The notes: generated by a model not told the origin, from the sequence alone. DNA of 18,097 nucleotides from Bifidobacteriaceae bacterium (GCA_031255075.1 JAIRTF010000155.1:1-18097), one strand, 5' to 3'. Numbered from the stretch's first letter, positions 1 through 11,240 are shown. Numbers and translations are program-made.

Positions 1-726
1 GGCAAGGTGACATCCAGTTCCGGGGACCGGTCCGGCAACACCGCCACTTTCCACCTGCAACCCGGCCAGGTCACCCAGATTGACGTGACCGCCCGTGAAT
101 CCGGTTTCAACTGGATCCTCTGGGGCTCGGTCGGTGGCGGTGCCGTGCTGCTGGTAGTGGTGCTGATCGTGGTGCTGGGGGTAGCCCGGAAGAAGAGCCG
201 CGCCAAGAAGGGCAAGAACGGCAAGAAGGGCGCCGCCCCCGCTACGCCACCGATGGCCTATCCCCCAAGCCCGCTGGCCTCCGCCTCGCCGGCCGTCCAG
301 GCACCGCTTCCGCCGGTCCAGCCACCAGTCCAGCCGCCGATGCCGCCGCAGATCACCGGCGAAACACCGCTACCGCCACCCCCACCCGCCGGCACCAGTC
401 CGGTATCAGGATCACCGGCGCCAGCCCAATGGGGCGCACCGCCGCCGATGCCGGCCCAACCCCCGGCCGCCGCGCCGCCACCAGGCTGGGGAGCCCCACC
501 CGCGGCATCGCCCGCCGAAGCGGTCCCCAGCCAACCGGCGCCCCCACCGCCGGCTCCCGCCCAAGCTCATCCGGCGCCACCACCGCCGCCGCCGCCCCCA
601 CCAAGACCACCGGAGACGAGCGGGCAAAGCGCTCCGCCGCAGGCAACTCCCGCCGAACAGCCTTGGGGACAAGGACCCGGCCCAGGCCACCAACCGAACA
701 CCAACCCCGAGGGAGGCCAGAAATGA
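1..726 (+). CDS. Membrane-anchored protein with proline-rich tail (5' partial)
   Basis: The reading frame is open to the left edge, so the N-terminus is missing. About 35 residues of a probably extracytoplasmic domain remain, followed by one strong membrane segment (near residues 36-60 of the visible part), a Lys/Arg-rich stop-transfer stretch (RKKSRAKKGKNGKKG) and about 160 residues rich in Pro, Ala and Gln, including a run of nine prolines. By the positive-inside rule the tail should be cytoplasmic. The end of the outer domain (GNTATFHLQPGQVTQIDVTA) faintly resembles the end of LppM/DUF3153-type actinobacterial lipoproteins, which also carry a C-terminal membrane helix; this is a guess. The stop TGA (724-726) overlaps the start of the next gene, implying translational coupling. 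Long antisense and alternate-frame ORFs here are by-products of the proline-codon bias. Confidence 0.82.
   Translation, partial: GKVTSSSGDRSGNTATFHLQPGQVTQIDVTARESGFNWILWGSVGGGAVLLVVVLIVVLGVARKKSRAKKGKNGKKGAAPATPPMAYPPSPLASASPAVQAPLPPVQPPVQPPMPPQITGETPLPPPPPAGTSPVSGSPAPAQWGAPPPMPAQPPAAAPPPGWGAPPAASPAEAVPSQPAPPPPAPAQAHPAPPPPPPPPPRPPETSGQSAPPQATPAEQPWGQGPGPGHQPNTNPEGGQK
711..716 (+). promoter_or_regulatory. Ribosome binding site of the lipoprotein gene at 723
   Basis: GGGAGG lies 6 nt before the ATG at 723, inside the end of the preceding gene. It fixes the start at 723 rather than at any codon of the longer upstream open frame. Confidence 0.75.
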
Positions 727-2036
727 CTAGGCGAATCTGGGCCACCGCCCTGAGCGCAGTGTTGGCCGGCGGCTGGCTGGCCGGCTGCGGCGCACCCGAT
801 ATCCCCGCACCGAAGGAGCCTGAGGGTTGCGGCAGTACGGCTGAGCTTAAAGTGAGCGACTTTGAGAAACTCGCATCCGTATTGCCGGAAGGCTCCGCAG
901 TTGAGATTGAACACGGCTCGCCGGAATCGGTCTGGATCACAGCTGCCACCGCCGAGGCAGACGATGTGCGCGAAGCGATCGAAGCTGTGGCCGGAGCGCT
1001 GGAGTGCGGCAAAGGCTCAGTCATGGTTGACTCCGTCCAAGCCATCGAAGTGGCAGGCGCCCTGGGCTTGGCGGACCTGAATGTGATGGTTTCCAACAGC
1101 CGAGCCCAGGCGATTGACCAGCCAGCTTTCGCCTACGGGTTATCCACTGTGCCCGGTCTGACCGGCTTCCACGCCTTCTACATCCCCATCAACTGGAAGA
1201 CGGTCGCGCCCAGGCCCAGCCTCACGTCCCTGTCCACACCAACTGTCAACGCCGAACAATGGGATTTGTTGGCCGCAGCCACAGCCAAGTTCCCCAACCT
1301 GGAGACGCTGACCATATCGATTGATCCGATGGGCGAATGGAGTTGGGAGCCACTGAGACAGTTCTCCAAGCTGACGGAATTGAACATCTCCGTGGACTAT
1401 TTCACGGCCATCGAGGCCACCGAGGTGGCCCGCGAAACAGTGGACCTGATTCTGCAAGCTCCCACCGCGCTGCCAGGGCTGAAAACGATCAACGGCCATG
1501 ACGCCGCCACCTTGACCGCCGCCGACTTGGGCCAGGCTGACGCCAAGACCCGCGAGGAGATGCTCTGGGCCAAACAAGCCGAAGAGAACGAGGAGAGCCT
1601 TGAGGGCTGGCGCCAAAAGGTGCTCGATGACGGCTACGCCACCGGCGGTTCCACCACCGAAATCACCGGCCCGGTCCTGGTGGTTCAAGGCAGTACCACC
1701 TCGATCCACGCCGGCGCCTGGGAGGAATCTTGGCAGGGGCTGCCTGCCGACAAGCTGTGCAAGAAGGCCGATGACTGCGTCTCCTTGGTGGTGGTCGGTT
1801 TCCGGGAAGGCGCCAGCTCTGGCTCCTACCGGCCGACTGGTGGCGGGGCGGTGGCCTTCACTGGCAATCTCGGCGAGACCACTGTCACCATCTACAACTC
1901 TCGCGACCGGACGATGACCGCGCCAATCGTGGTCAAGACAACCGAGCCCCCAGATCAGGTCTCCTCCAAGGCTGAGGCCGTTGGACCGGCGGACTACCCC
2001 GCCGCCTACGCCTGGATAGTGGCCAACACCAAGTAG
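723..2036 (+). CDS. Putative lipoprotein with LRR-like segments
   Basis: A 437-residue protein. The start at 723 has a good ribosome binding site, overlaps the preceding stop as ATGA, and gives a lipoprotein signal peptide: MTRR, a hydrophobic stretch, then lipobox LAGC with Cys22 as the lipidation site. The frame is open further upstream, but that part lacks protein-like composition. Around residues 190-230, stretches such as FPNLETLTISI and FSKLTELNISV look like leucine-rich-repeat strands, suggesting a solenoid or repeated beta-alpha fold. The C-terminal half contains a Cys pair (KLCKKADDC) and beta-rich sequence. I do not recognise a family. Coupling to the preceding membrane protein suggests the two work together at the cell surface, with the lipoprotein outside and the partner's proline-rich tail inside. 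No enzyme motif is visible. Confidence 0.85.
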   Translation: MTRRIWATALSAVLAGGWLAGCGAPDIPAPKEPEGCGSTAELKVSDFEKLASVLPEGSAVEIEHGSPESVWITAATAEADDVREAIEAVAGALECGKGSVMVDSVQAIEVAGALGLADLNVMVSNSRAQAIDQPAFAYGLSTVPGLTGFHAFYIPINWKTVAPRPSLTSLSTPTVNAEQWDLLAAATAKFPNLETLTISIDPMGEWSWEPLRQFSKLTELNISVDYFTAIEATEVARETVDLILQAPTALPGLKTINGHDAATLTAADLGQADAKTREEMLWAKQAEENEESLEGWRQKVLDDGYATGGSTTEITGPVLVVQGSTTSIHAGAWEESWQGLPADKLCKKADDCVSLVVVGFREGASSGSYRPTGGGAVAFTGNLGETTVTIYNSRDRTMTAPIVVKTTEPPDQVSSKAEAVGPADYPAAYAWIVANTK

Positions 2037-2072
2037 GCGCCCAAAGCGCCCAGTGCACCCAGTGCGCCCACC
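2037..2072 (+). repeat. 9-nt tandem repeat, four imperfect units
   Basis: Four 9-nt units (GCGCCCAAA, GCGCCCAGT, GCACCCAGT, GCGCCCACC) follow directly after the TAG of the lipoprotein gene. The unit is three codons long and in phase with that gene; read through the stop it would encode Ala-Pro-Lys/Ser/Thr repeats. Confidence 0.8.
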
Positions 2073-2075
2073 GCG

Positions 2076-2128
2076 GCGAAGGGGCCGAGCCCACACATCA
2101 ATCGGGGTTGCGGGCTCGGCCCCTTCGC
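2076..2128. terminator. Bidirectional hairpin terminator between convergent genes
   Basis: Two perfect 17-nt arms (2076-2092, GCGAAGGGGCCGAGCCC, and 2112-2128, its reverse complement) flank a 19-nt loop, midway between the lipoprotein stop at 2036 and the secA stop at 2141. The stem is very GC-rich. There is no clear U-tract on either side, as is common for actinobacterial terminators. It probably ends transcription from both directions. Confidence 0.85.
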
Positions 2129-2140
2129 TTTGGAGCTAGT

Positions 2141-5065
<2,925 letters not shown>

Positions 5066-5152
5066 TTTGCTCTCGTTTCTTCTGGGCCGGCCCGGTTTGC
5101 TGCCCTCAATGGTAGGGCTCACCCTGGGCCGGCCGCACCTGGCGCGCGGCTA

Positions 5153-5179
5153 GGCGTTCCGGCTGGTACCGGAACCGCC
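5153..5179 (-). terminator. Possible hairpin between hpf and secA
   Basis: GTTCCGG (5156-5162) pairs with CCGGAAC (5169-5175) around a 6-nt loop, extended by GGC/GCC with one bulged base. It lies just after the hpf stop and has no U-tract. It could be a partial terminator, a processing or stability element, or chance in GC-rich DNA. An overlapping alternative (5172-5188) pairs GAACCG with CGGTTC across the hpf stop. Confidence 0.35.
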
Positions 5180-5186
5180 CGCCGGT

Positions 5187-5891
5187 TCAGGAAGCAACCG
5201 ACGTCTTGGCCGGGATGGTTTCCAGACGCAGCACACCGTAGGTCCAGCCGTGACGGTGGTACAGCACCGAAGGCAACCCTGAAGCCGAATCGACAAACAG
5301 GAAGAACGGGTGGCCCACCAGTTCCATTTCATAGATGGCCTGTTCCACGCTCATCGGTTCGGCCTGGTGGACCTTTTCCCGGATGACCACCGGTGAACCG
5401 GCCAAGGTGGACTCCTTGATACGGTCACCATTGGCGTCCACCGAGCCGACGGAACTCGGCGGGGTGTCAACCAGTTCGGCATCGACCACCGGCGGCGGGG
5501 CCAACTCGGCCGGCGCGTCCGCGGGTGGTGTGGCCAACCCCATCATGGCCTGATCGAAAGCTTGGGCCTGGCGGCGGGTCATCTTGTGCTTGGACTTGCG
5601 CCGGTCCTTGGCCCGGCGCTCTTGTTGCATCAACTTGCCCATGGCCACATCGAAAGCTGAGAATATGTCGCCGGCGGAAGCTTCCGCTCTGATGACCGGA
5701 CCTTTGCCGCGAACGGTGATCTCAACGGTTTCGGCGGTATCGGCCTGGCGCGGGTTGTTCTCGTGGACCACTTCCACCTGGACCAGTTGCGCCTGCGAGT
5801 CATACTGGGCAACTTTTTCCAGTTTGGCGGTTGCAAACTCCCGGAAACGTTCGGGGATCTGGGTATGGCGGCCTGCTATAACAATTTCCAT
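5187..5891 (-). CDS. hpf: Ribosome hibernation promoting factor, long form
   Basis: Long HPF binds the 30S decoding region and, through its C-terminal domain, pairs ribosomes into inactive 100S dimers in slow-growing cells. The protein has 234 residues. The N-terminal S30AE domain spans about 1-105 (MEIVIAGRHTQIPERFREFA, with a basic segment ERRAKDRRKSKHK at its end). A Pro/Ala-rich linker covers about 120-155, and the C-terminal dimerisation domain about 165-226 (IREKVHQAEPMSVEQAIYEM, then GHPFFLFVDSASG). The ATG at 5889-5891 was chosen because it gives the family's normal N-terminus; in-frame ATGs upstream (for example 5937-5939) have no ribosome binding site. The gene lies between comF and secA, the usual actinobacterial order. 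A 292-nt gap upstream suggests its own promoter. Confidence 0.95.
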   Translation of the reverse strand: MEIVIAGRHTQIPERFREFATAKLEKVAQYDSQAQLVQVEVVHENNPRQADTAETVEITVRGKGPVIRAEASAGDIFSAFDVAMGKLMQQERRAKDRRKSKHKMTRRQAQAFDQAMMGLATPPADAPAELAPPPVVDAELVDTPPSSVGSVDANGDRIKESTLAGSPVVIREKVHQAEPMSVEQAIYEMELVGHPFFLFVDSASGLPSVLYHRHGWTYGVLRLETIPAKTSVAS

Positions 5892-6183
5892 CTTCTTCGG
5901 CTTTCTTCCAAGGTTTCCTACCGCCCAAAGGCGGCTCATGATCAGTGGAGTGTCTGTTCCCCTACCAATGAACCACCTCGCTCGATACGGCTCTTCAGTG
6001 TCACCCGACCGGTCAGCGAGGGCCAGAGCCCACACCCGGTCCGCAGTTTTCTACAACCAACGTTAGCCCATTGGCCTGCCCCCATAGGTGGGCCCGCAAC
6101 CCGTGTCCAAGACTGCCCACTCCCACCACTTGACCCGTCCAAAGACGGTGGCCGATGCCGCGCCAAGGGCCCTTCTCCGAGCG
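5892..6183 (-). promoter_or_regulatory. Intergenic region upstream of hpf; probable promoter
   Basis: These 292 nt hold no convincing gene. Small hairpins are visible: CCGCC/GGCGG (5921-5934) in the expected hpf leader, CCGTC/GACGG (6135-6148), and a 10-nt palindrome AAGGGCCCTT (6165-6174) just after the comF stop. None has a U-tract. I could not pick a convincing -35/-10 pair. As the largest gap in the mtrA-secA block, it probably holds the hpf promoter and the end of the upstream transcript. Confidence 0.4.
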
Positions 6184-6900
6184 TCAGGGAAGGCCACCTT
6201 CCAGGGTTTGGGATTGGGCGGGAGTGGCGGCCAGAACAATGGCGCCCAAGACGGTGGCGCCGGCGGCGGCTAGGGAACGTTCGGCATCCAGCAGGGTGGC
6301 GCCCGTGGTGAGGACATCATCTACCAGCAGGCATGGCGCCTTGGGGGCGTAGCGGACGCGGGTGGCGTCTTCGCGGCCGCGCATTCGTTGATGGGCGGCC
6401 AGGCCGGCTTGTTCGCGGCTGGTGGCGCGGCGCGCCAAACAGTCTTCAAGGGTGGCCTCCAGACCGGCACCGGCCAAGGCTTCGGCTGCGGCCAAGGCCA
6501 GGGCGCGGGTCCGCCGGGCGCCTTCACCCCAGTTGCGCAAAGCCCGGGAGGGAATGGGCACCACTGCCACGGCCGGGGTGATCTGGGCCAGCACTCGGGC
6601 GGCCGCTTCGGCGGTGCGGGCGGCGGCCCGGGTCAGTTCCCGTTCCAATTCGCCCCGGCCTTGACGTTTCCAAGCGACTATGGCGTTCCGCACCGGCCCG
6701 GCGTACCAAGCCGAAGACCACACCGCCAGGGCCGGGCCGCCATCGGCCGGAACCAGGCGCGGCGACCCGCCTTCGCGGCGTTCCACCGGACCCAACAACT
6801 CCAAGCGGCACCGGGTACACAGCGGACCAGCCAACTCGGCGCCGCAACCGGCGCAATCTGCCGGCCAGATCAGGTCAGCGGCCGCCCGCAAGGCTTTCAC
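6184..6900 (-). CDS. comF: ComF family phosphoribosyltransferase-like protein
   Basis: A 238-residue ComF/GntX-type protein. The N-terminus has a four-cysteine zinc site (Cys16, Cys19, Cys28, Cys31: CAGC...CTRC). The phosphoribosyltransferase domain carries WKRQGRGEL near 77-85, VPIPS near 114-118, and the PRPP-binding loop VDDVLTTGATL at about 193-203, all in family order. ComF proteins are needed for late DNA uptake steps in naturally competent bacteria; the reaction is not settled and many non-competent bacteria keep the gene. The start is a GTG at 6898-6900 with a weak ribosome binding site. It lies 67 nt after lpqB, so it may be part of the mtrAB-lpqB transcript, as its conserved position suggests. 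Confidence 0.93.
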   Translation of the reverse strand: MKALRAAADLIWPADCAGCGAELAGPLCTRCRLELLGPVERREGGSPRLVPADGGPALAVWSSAWYAGPVRNAIVAWKRQGRGELERELTRAAARTAEAAARVLAQITPAVAVVPIPSRALRNWGEGARRTRALALAAAEALAGAGLEATLEDCLARRATSREQAGLAAHQRMRGREDATRVRYAPKAPCLLVDDVLTTGATLLDAERSLAAAGATVLGAIVLAATPAQSQTLEGGLP

Positions 6901-6967
6901 CGCTCAGACCCAAACGGCCCGCGCGGCACGGTCCACGGAAACCGGTCGGCCGGGTTTGCGAGCTGCC

Positions 6968-8704
6968 TCACGGTGCCAAGGTAACGGCTCTGGCGCCACC
7001 GGCCAGCGCACTCCAGATCCGTCCACGGACCGAATAGCGGAACAGGCCACCGTTTGTACCGGCGGCGAAAACCTCACCCAAACCCGAACCAGAAGCCAAA
7101 CTGGCCGGCGGATCGGTGGGGAGTTTCAAATAGGTGGCGTCACCGCCAATGATGAATTCGACAGGCACCGGTGAAGCACCCGGTTCAGACGGCGCCAAGA
7201 ACGCCAACGTCATGCCGTCACTCCAACTCAAAGAGCTGAACGGCGTGTAGAACTGGCCCACCCAAATCGGCCCGGTCAACCGCCAAGGCCCGGTGCCTTG
7301 TCCGCGCACAATACCGGTCAGGGCAATCTCCACCGAGCCGGCGGCCGTACCTTCCACGGCCACCGCCAACCGCGAACCGTCCCGTGAGGGTGCCAATGCC
7401 ACCACCTCACGGCCGGCCAGCCAAGTCGCTCCTAGACTGTGGGCCGCCGCATCCGCGTCGAAAGCCCAGACGGTGTCCCCGCTGGCCACCCACAGCCATC
7501 CGGATGTGTCAAAGGCCGGCGGAGCGGTGACCGGGGCGCCGTCTGGCAACTCCAGCACTGTGGTGTCCGTTTGGAGCCCGCCCAACACTTGGACGGCGCC
7601 ATCTTGGAGGCCAGCCATCCGCTTTTCGGTATGGTCAACGGTCAGCGTCTCCCAGGTGGCGGCGGCTTCGGTGTTGGCCAGCAGTTCAGGTTCGGCGTCG
7701 ACCAACCGCCAGATGCCACCATCCCCCAAGAAGAACGGGCCGGGCCGGGCCCGCGGATTGGCAGTCAGGCTGCCGCCCGCTTGAACCGCCATGGGCGCTG
7801 ATTCGATCTGGAACTCCACCGCATGCACATTCGGCAAGGTGGTCAGCGTGGCTTGGAGACAGGACCAGACGGTGGCGCGAGCGCTTTCCGAGGCCCTTGA
7901 CATGGCCGCCGAAAGGTTGACCGTGGCCACCCCATCCGCCACACCGACAGCGTTGGTGGTCAGCCGCGTACCACTCGGCACCACCGCCCCGACAGCCCCA
8001 TAGAGGTATTGCGGAGGCCCGTCCAAGAATTGTTTGACAGCTGCCGTAGCAGCTGCTTGACGTGAGAAAACCCGCAGGTCAGGCACCAGGAACTGGCCGT
8101 CTGTCGAAGGGAAGTAGATGGGCGTGGGAACGTAGTCCACGCGGAAGACATCCTCTGGGATAACAATGCCATCCGGCAAGGAACTGATTCGCCACTGGGA
8201 GTCCTCGTTTTGGGCCATCCCCAAGGTTTGGGTGGTGGTAGCGGACGCCTCAGCCCGGTAACGACCGGTCGAATCGACCTGTCCAACCCGCGTCACCGAC
8301 AGGTCTACCCGTCCCAGCTGGGTGCCTGGTTCGGTCAACACCGGCGCCTCACCGGATTGGTAGACGGTGACCGAGGCCAGCGGATCCCAGACAGCGGCCG
8401 CTTCTTCGGTCAAATACGAGCGGGCCACTTGGAAGTCGTCGCTGGCGCCGGCCAACATGGCCTGGAGAAAGCCTTCGGCGATCTGCCGCAGCGACGCGTC
8501 CGGCGCCGGTGGAGCAGCCAGGGCCTGGATGAACGGCACTTCCGCACCCGAATCTTCCAAACCCTCATGAACCATTCCGCTGGTCGGCAAAGAGGCGCAG
8601 CCCGCCATCATCAGCTCGGCAGCCATCACCGCCGCCAGCCAGATTCGCCTGGCCGGGCGGCCGATGCCGCTCCCGCCACTCCCGCTGGGGTGCTGCCTGG
8701 TCAT
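6968..8704 (-). CDS. lpqB: Lipoprotein LpqB, partner of MtrAB
   Basis: A 578-residue lipoprotein that in mycobacteria interacts with the sensor MtrB and influences MtrA signalling and cell-wall balance. The start at 8704 overlaps the mtrB stop as ATGA and gives a lipoprotein signal peptide ending LMMAGC (Cys36). The longer open frame upstream runs antiphase through mtrB and is not coding. Order: signal and lipobox, an N-terminal helical/NTF2-like region (about 55-180), a GerMN (sporulation/germination-type) domain at about 205-305 (LRVFSRQAAATAAVKQFLDG), then a C-terminal beta-propeller-like region to the end. This is the LpqB architecture. It should sit on the outer face of the membrane beside the extracytoplasmic loop of MtrB. 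Confidence 0.95.
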   Translation of the reverse strand: MTRQHPSGSGGSGIGRPARRIWLAAVMAAELMMAGCASLPTSGMVHEGLEDSGAEVPFIQALAAPPAPDASLRQIAEGFLQAMLAGASDDFQVARSYLTEEAAAVWDPLASVTVYQSGEAPVLTEPGTQLGRVDLSVTRVGQVDSTGRYRAEASATTTQTLGMAQNEDSQWRISSLPDGIVIPEDVFRVDYVPTPIYFPSTDGQFLVPDLRVFSRQAAATAAVKQFLDGPPQYLYGAVGAVVPSGTRLTTNAVGVADGVATVNLSAAMSRASESARATVWSCLQATLTTLPNVHAVEFQIESAPMAVQAGGSLTANPRARPGPFFLGDGGIWRLVDAEPELLANTEAAATWETLTVDHTEKRMAGLQDGAVQVLGGLQTDTTVLELPDGAPVTAPPAFDTSGWLWVASGDTVWAFDADAAAHSLGATWLAGREVVALAPSRDGSRLAVAVEGTAAGSVEIALTGIVRGQGTGPWRLTGPIWVGQFYTPFSSLSWSDGMTLAFLAPSEPGASPVPVEFIIGGDATYLKLPTDPPASLASGSGLGEVFAAGTNGGLFRYSVRGRIWSALAGGARAVTLAP

Positions 8705-10425
8705 GCGTCCACCCCCGCAACGCTGGACGAAGCCGGAGGCTCGGTTGGGGTGGACGGTGCGGCGGTCTTGGGTGCCGCCGCATTGGCTGCGGCCGGGGTC
8801 CCAGGCGCGGCATCGGCCGCCGTGGCGACGCCGGTCAAGGTCAACGGTAGGGGCGTCTGGCTGATTTCGCCGTTGACTTCTCGTGGAACCACCAGCACAA
8901 AAACCGTGCCCACACCGATCTGCCCATAGGCCGTCAGCGCCCCACCATGAAGGTTGGCGTCCTCTTGGGCGATGGCCAACCCCAGGCCGGTGCCGCCGGT
9001 GGTTCTGGAGCGGGCTCTGTCTGCCCGCCAGAAGCGGTCGAAGACTCGTGGCAGCTGTTGTTCCGAAAGCCCCACGCCGTGGTCCTCCACGCTGATGGCC
9101 ACCGCCTGATCGGTGGCGGCCATGCGCACCCACACCGGGCCGCCTTCGGCGTGTTCAATGGCGTTGACCACCAAGTTGCGCACAATCCGTGAGATTCGGC
9201 GGCTGTCAACTTCCGCCACCGCCGGTTGACCAGGCAGTTCGCTGATGACCTCAACGCCGCGGTCCCGCGCCAGCGGCGCCACCGCGTCGAGCTCCCAACC
9301 GACCACCACCCGCAAATCGACCCGTTCGGTTTCCAACTGGGCGGCGCCGGCGTCAAACCGGGAAATCTCCAGCAGATCAGCCAACAGCGCGTCAAACCGG
9401 TCCAACTGGTTGGCCAACAGTTCGGCGGAGCGGGCCACCTCCGGCGGGAAGGAACCGCGGGCGGAGTGGATCATGTCCCCAGCCATGCGAATGGTGGCCA
9501 GCGGGGTGCGCAGTTCATGGGACACATCGGCAACGAACCGCCGCTGCAGTTTGGACAGATCTTCGAGGCGTTCAATGTGGTCTTGCATAGATGCAGCCAT
9601 GTCGTTGAAGGAGGCCGCCAGCCGGGCCATCTCATCATGGCCGCGTACGGGGATCCGCTCCCCCAAGGCGCCGTCAGCTAGTTTGACCGCCACCCGGGCC
9701 GCCTCCCTTACCGGCCGAACGGCTTGGTGTGTCACCAGCCAGGTGACCAACACCAGGATCACAAACACGCCCACCGCGGACAGCGCCAGAATGCGGCTGA
9801 TCAAATCGAGGGTTTGCTGCTCTGGGCCTAAGTCATAGACCATCACCAGGGTGTAGTTAGTGGACATCAGGCTGACGGCCTCTGCTACCGCCACACCGGG
9901 GTGCTCGCCGCCGCCATCGCCTGGCACCGCCACTGATTGCCACACTTGGGTGCCGTTGGAGGCGGCCGCCGCCCTCAGTTCCGGCGAGGCGGCGTCCCGC
10001 AGCTGGGTGTCGGTGAAGATGGAGGAAACCGAACCAGGGCCGGCATTCGCTGGCGGCAGCAATGAAATGGCCCTGGCCGAGGAACCAACGGTGGAGATTG
10101 AAGCCAGCGTGTCGCGGACCAGTGTTTCAGCGGTGATTGGGGAACCGACCGAGGAGGCGTCAAAGTTTTCTTGGGCGGTGGCCGCGGCCCGGGAGGCGTC
10201 CTTGAGGATGTCATCCAAGCGGGCTTTGAAGATGCCGCTCTTGACCTCGCCAGTCAACGCCCAGCCAACCGCCAGCAACGCCACCACCGAAAAGACAATC
10301 ACATTGACCATGACCCTGGCCCGAAGCGACCGTCTGAGCAGCCCAAACAGCCCCCAGGGCCGGCGGCGTTCGGCTTCTAGGCGGCTGCGTTGCCCCGGTT
10401 TTGGTGGAGGGCCACCGGCGGTCAT
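8701..10425 (-). CDS. mtrB: Sensor histidine kinase MtrB
   Basis: A 574-residue membrane histidine kinase, cognate to MtrA. It has a basic cytoplasmic N-terminus, membrane segment 1 (about 38-58), an extracytoplasmic loop of about 150 residues, membrane segment 2 (about 210-232), a HAMP domain (about 233-285), the H-box FVADVSHELRTPLA with phospho-acceptor His303, the N-box RIVRNLVVNAIEHA, and the G boxes VEDHGVGL and GGTGLGLAIA. The C-terminus ends in an Ala/Pro-rich tail of about 45 residues. The start overlaps the mtrA stop (ATGA, 10422-10425) and the stop overlaps the lpqB start (8701-8704), so all three proteins should be made at coupled levels. In related actinobacteria this system controls cell-wall hydrolases, division and osmotic adaptation. 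Confidence 0.96.
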   Translation of the reverse strand: MTAGGPPPKPGQRSRLEAERRRPWGLFGLLRRSLRARVMVNVIVFSVVALLAVGWALTGEVKSGIFKARLDDILKDASRAAATAQENFDASSVGSPITAETLVRDTLASISTVGSSARAISLLPPANAGPGSVSSIFTDTQLRDAASPELRAAAASNGTQVWQSVAVPGDGGGEHPGVAVAEAVSLMSTNYTLVMVYDLGPEQQTLDLISRILALSAVGVFVILVLVTWLVTHQAVRPVREAARVAVKLADGALGERIPVRGHDEMARLAASFNDMAASMQDHIERLEDLSKLQRRFVADVSHELRTPLATIRMAGDMIHSARGSFPPEVARSAELLANQLDRFDALLADLLEISRFDAGAAQLETERVDLRVVVGWELDAVAPLARDRGVEVISELPGQPAVAEVDSRRISRIVRNLVVNAIEHAEGGPVWVRMAATDQAVAISVEDHGVGLSEQQLPRVFDRFWRADRARSRTTGGTGLGLAIAQEDANLHGGALTAYGQIGVGTVFVLVVPREVNGEISQTPLPLTLTGVATAADAAPGTPAAANAAAPKTAAPSTPTEPPASSSVAGVDA

Positions 10426-11111
10426 TCGGGCCGCCCGGCCCTGTAGCCCACGCCGCGGATTGTCAGCACCACGCGCGGGTTGAACGGATCGAGTTCCACC
10501 TTGGAGCGCAGCCTTTGGACATGGACGTTGACCAGCCGGGTGTCAGCCGCGTTGCGATAGCCCCAGACCCGTTGGAGCAGCATTTCCCGGGTCCAGACTT
10601 GGCGCGGCTTGGAGGCCAATGCCAACAACAGGTCAAATTCCAACGGTGTCAAAGAGATCGCCTGACCTTTGCGGCGCACCTCATGGGCCATCAGGTCAAT
10701 ATCAACATCGGCAATCCGCAACCGTTCGCCTTCGCCCGGGTCTTCAACTGGGCTGCGCCGCAGCCGGGCTTTGACCCGGGCGACCAGTTCGGCCGGTTTG
10801 AAAGGCTTGAGGATGTAGTCATCAGCGCCAACAGCCAAGCCGTCCACTATGTCTTTGGTGTCGGATTTGGCCGTCACCATCACCACCGGCACACCGGATT
10901 CTTTGCGCAACTCCCGGCAGACCTCAATTCCGTCCATACCGGGCAGCATCAGGTCCAACAGCACCAGGTCGGGGTGGGTTTGCCGAATCAAGGTCAGGGC
11001 TTGGCTGCCATCGGTGCAGTAGTCCGGCGAATAGCCCTCTGAGGTGAGCACAATCCCGATCATCTCGGCCAGGGCCACGTCATCGTCAACTACCAGGATT
11101 CTTCCCGCCAT
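10422..11111 (-). CDS. mtrA: Response regulator MtrA
   Basis: A 229-residue OmpR/PhoB-type response regulator, nearly the same length as the mycobacterial protein. The receiver domain starts GRILVVDDD; Asp53 in LLDLMLPGMDG is the phosphorylation site, and KPFKP marks the conserved Lys. The C-terminal winged helix includes ISLTPLEFDLL, KPRQVWTREMLL, WGYRNAADTRLVNVHVQRLR and the terminal hairpin VLTIRGVGYRAG, all near-identical in type to MtrA. The ATG at 11109-11111 was chosen because it places the receiver at residue 3; it has AGGT 4 nt upstream. The longer frame adds residues without family support. It is the first gene of the mtrAB-lpqB set; the 129-nt gap upstream probably holds its promoter. 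Confidence 0.97.
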   Translation of the reverse strand: MAGRILVVDDDVALAEMIGIVLTSEGYSPDYCTDGSQALTLIRQTHPDLVLLDLMLPGMDGIEVCRELRKESGVPVVMVTAKSDTKDIVDGLAVGADDYILKPFKPAELVARVKARLRRSPVEDPGEGERLRIADVDIDLMAHEVRRKGQAISLTPLEFDLLLALASKPRQVWTREMLLQRVWGYRNAADTRLVNVHVQRLRSKVELDPFNPRVVLTIRGVGYRAGRPE

Positions 11112-11240
11112 GTACCTATGGTGCCAGAATTGCGGTCCTGGCCCCAGCGCCAGCTTGCGCAATCGCGCACTCCAGGCGCAGTCATTCCTGCCACCAGGAT
11201 TGTTGCGAGCTTCGGTAACGCGTCAGGGACACTGAAACGA
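11112..11240 (-). promoter_or_regulatory. Region upstream of mtrA; probable promoter
   Basis: These 129 nt separate gntR from mtrA. Two small inverted repeats are visible: TGCGC/GCGCA with a 4-nt spacer (11156-11169) and TCCTG/CAGGA with a 4-nt spacer (11186-11199). No clear -35/-10 pair could be assigned. MtrA itself, or transcription running through from gntR, could feed mtrA, but the sequence does not decide this. Confidence 0.35.

Noticed and set aside
571..611. CCG/CCA-rich tract as a regulatory repeat
   Set aside because: It is explained by proline codons in the tail of the first gene.
429..722. 98-codon upstream extension of the lipoprotein frame
   Set aside because: It overlaps the proline-rich coding frame, lacks a ribosome binding site, and would bury the signal peptide in the middle of the protein.
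1140..2096. 318-codon minus-strand ORF opposite the lipoprotein gene
   Set aside because: The opposite strand has a signal peptide, lipobox, ribosome binding site and coupling; this ORF is a GC-rich shadow with no recognisable protein features and runs into the terminator region.
6135..6174. Hairpin CCGTC/GACGG and palindrome AAGGGCCCTT after comF as terminators
   Set aside because: Stems are short, there is no U-tract, and such repeats are expected by chance in GC-rich DNA; only mentioned in the gap entry.
8705..9133. 143-codon N-terminal extension of the lpqB frame
   Set aside because: It lies entirely within mtrB in another frame; the start at 8704 gives the lipoprotein signal and the ATGA overlap.
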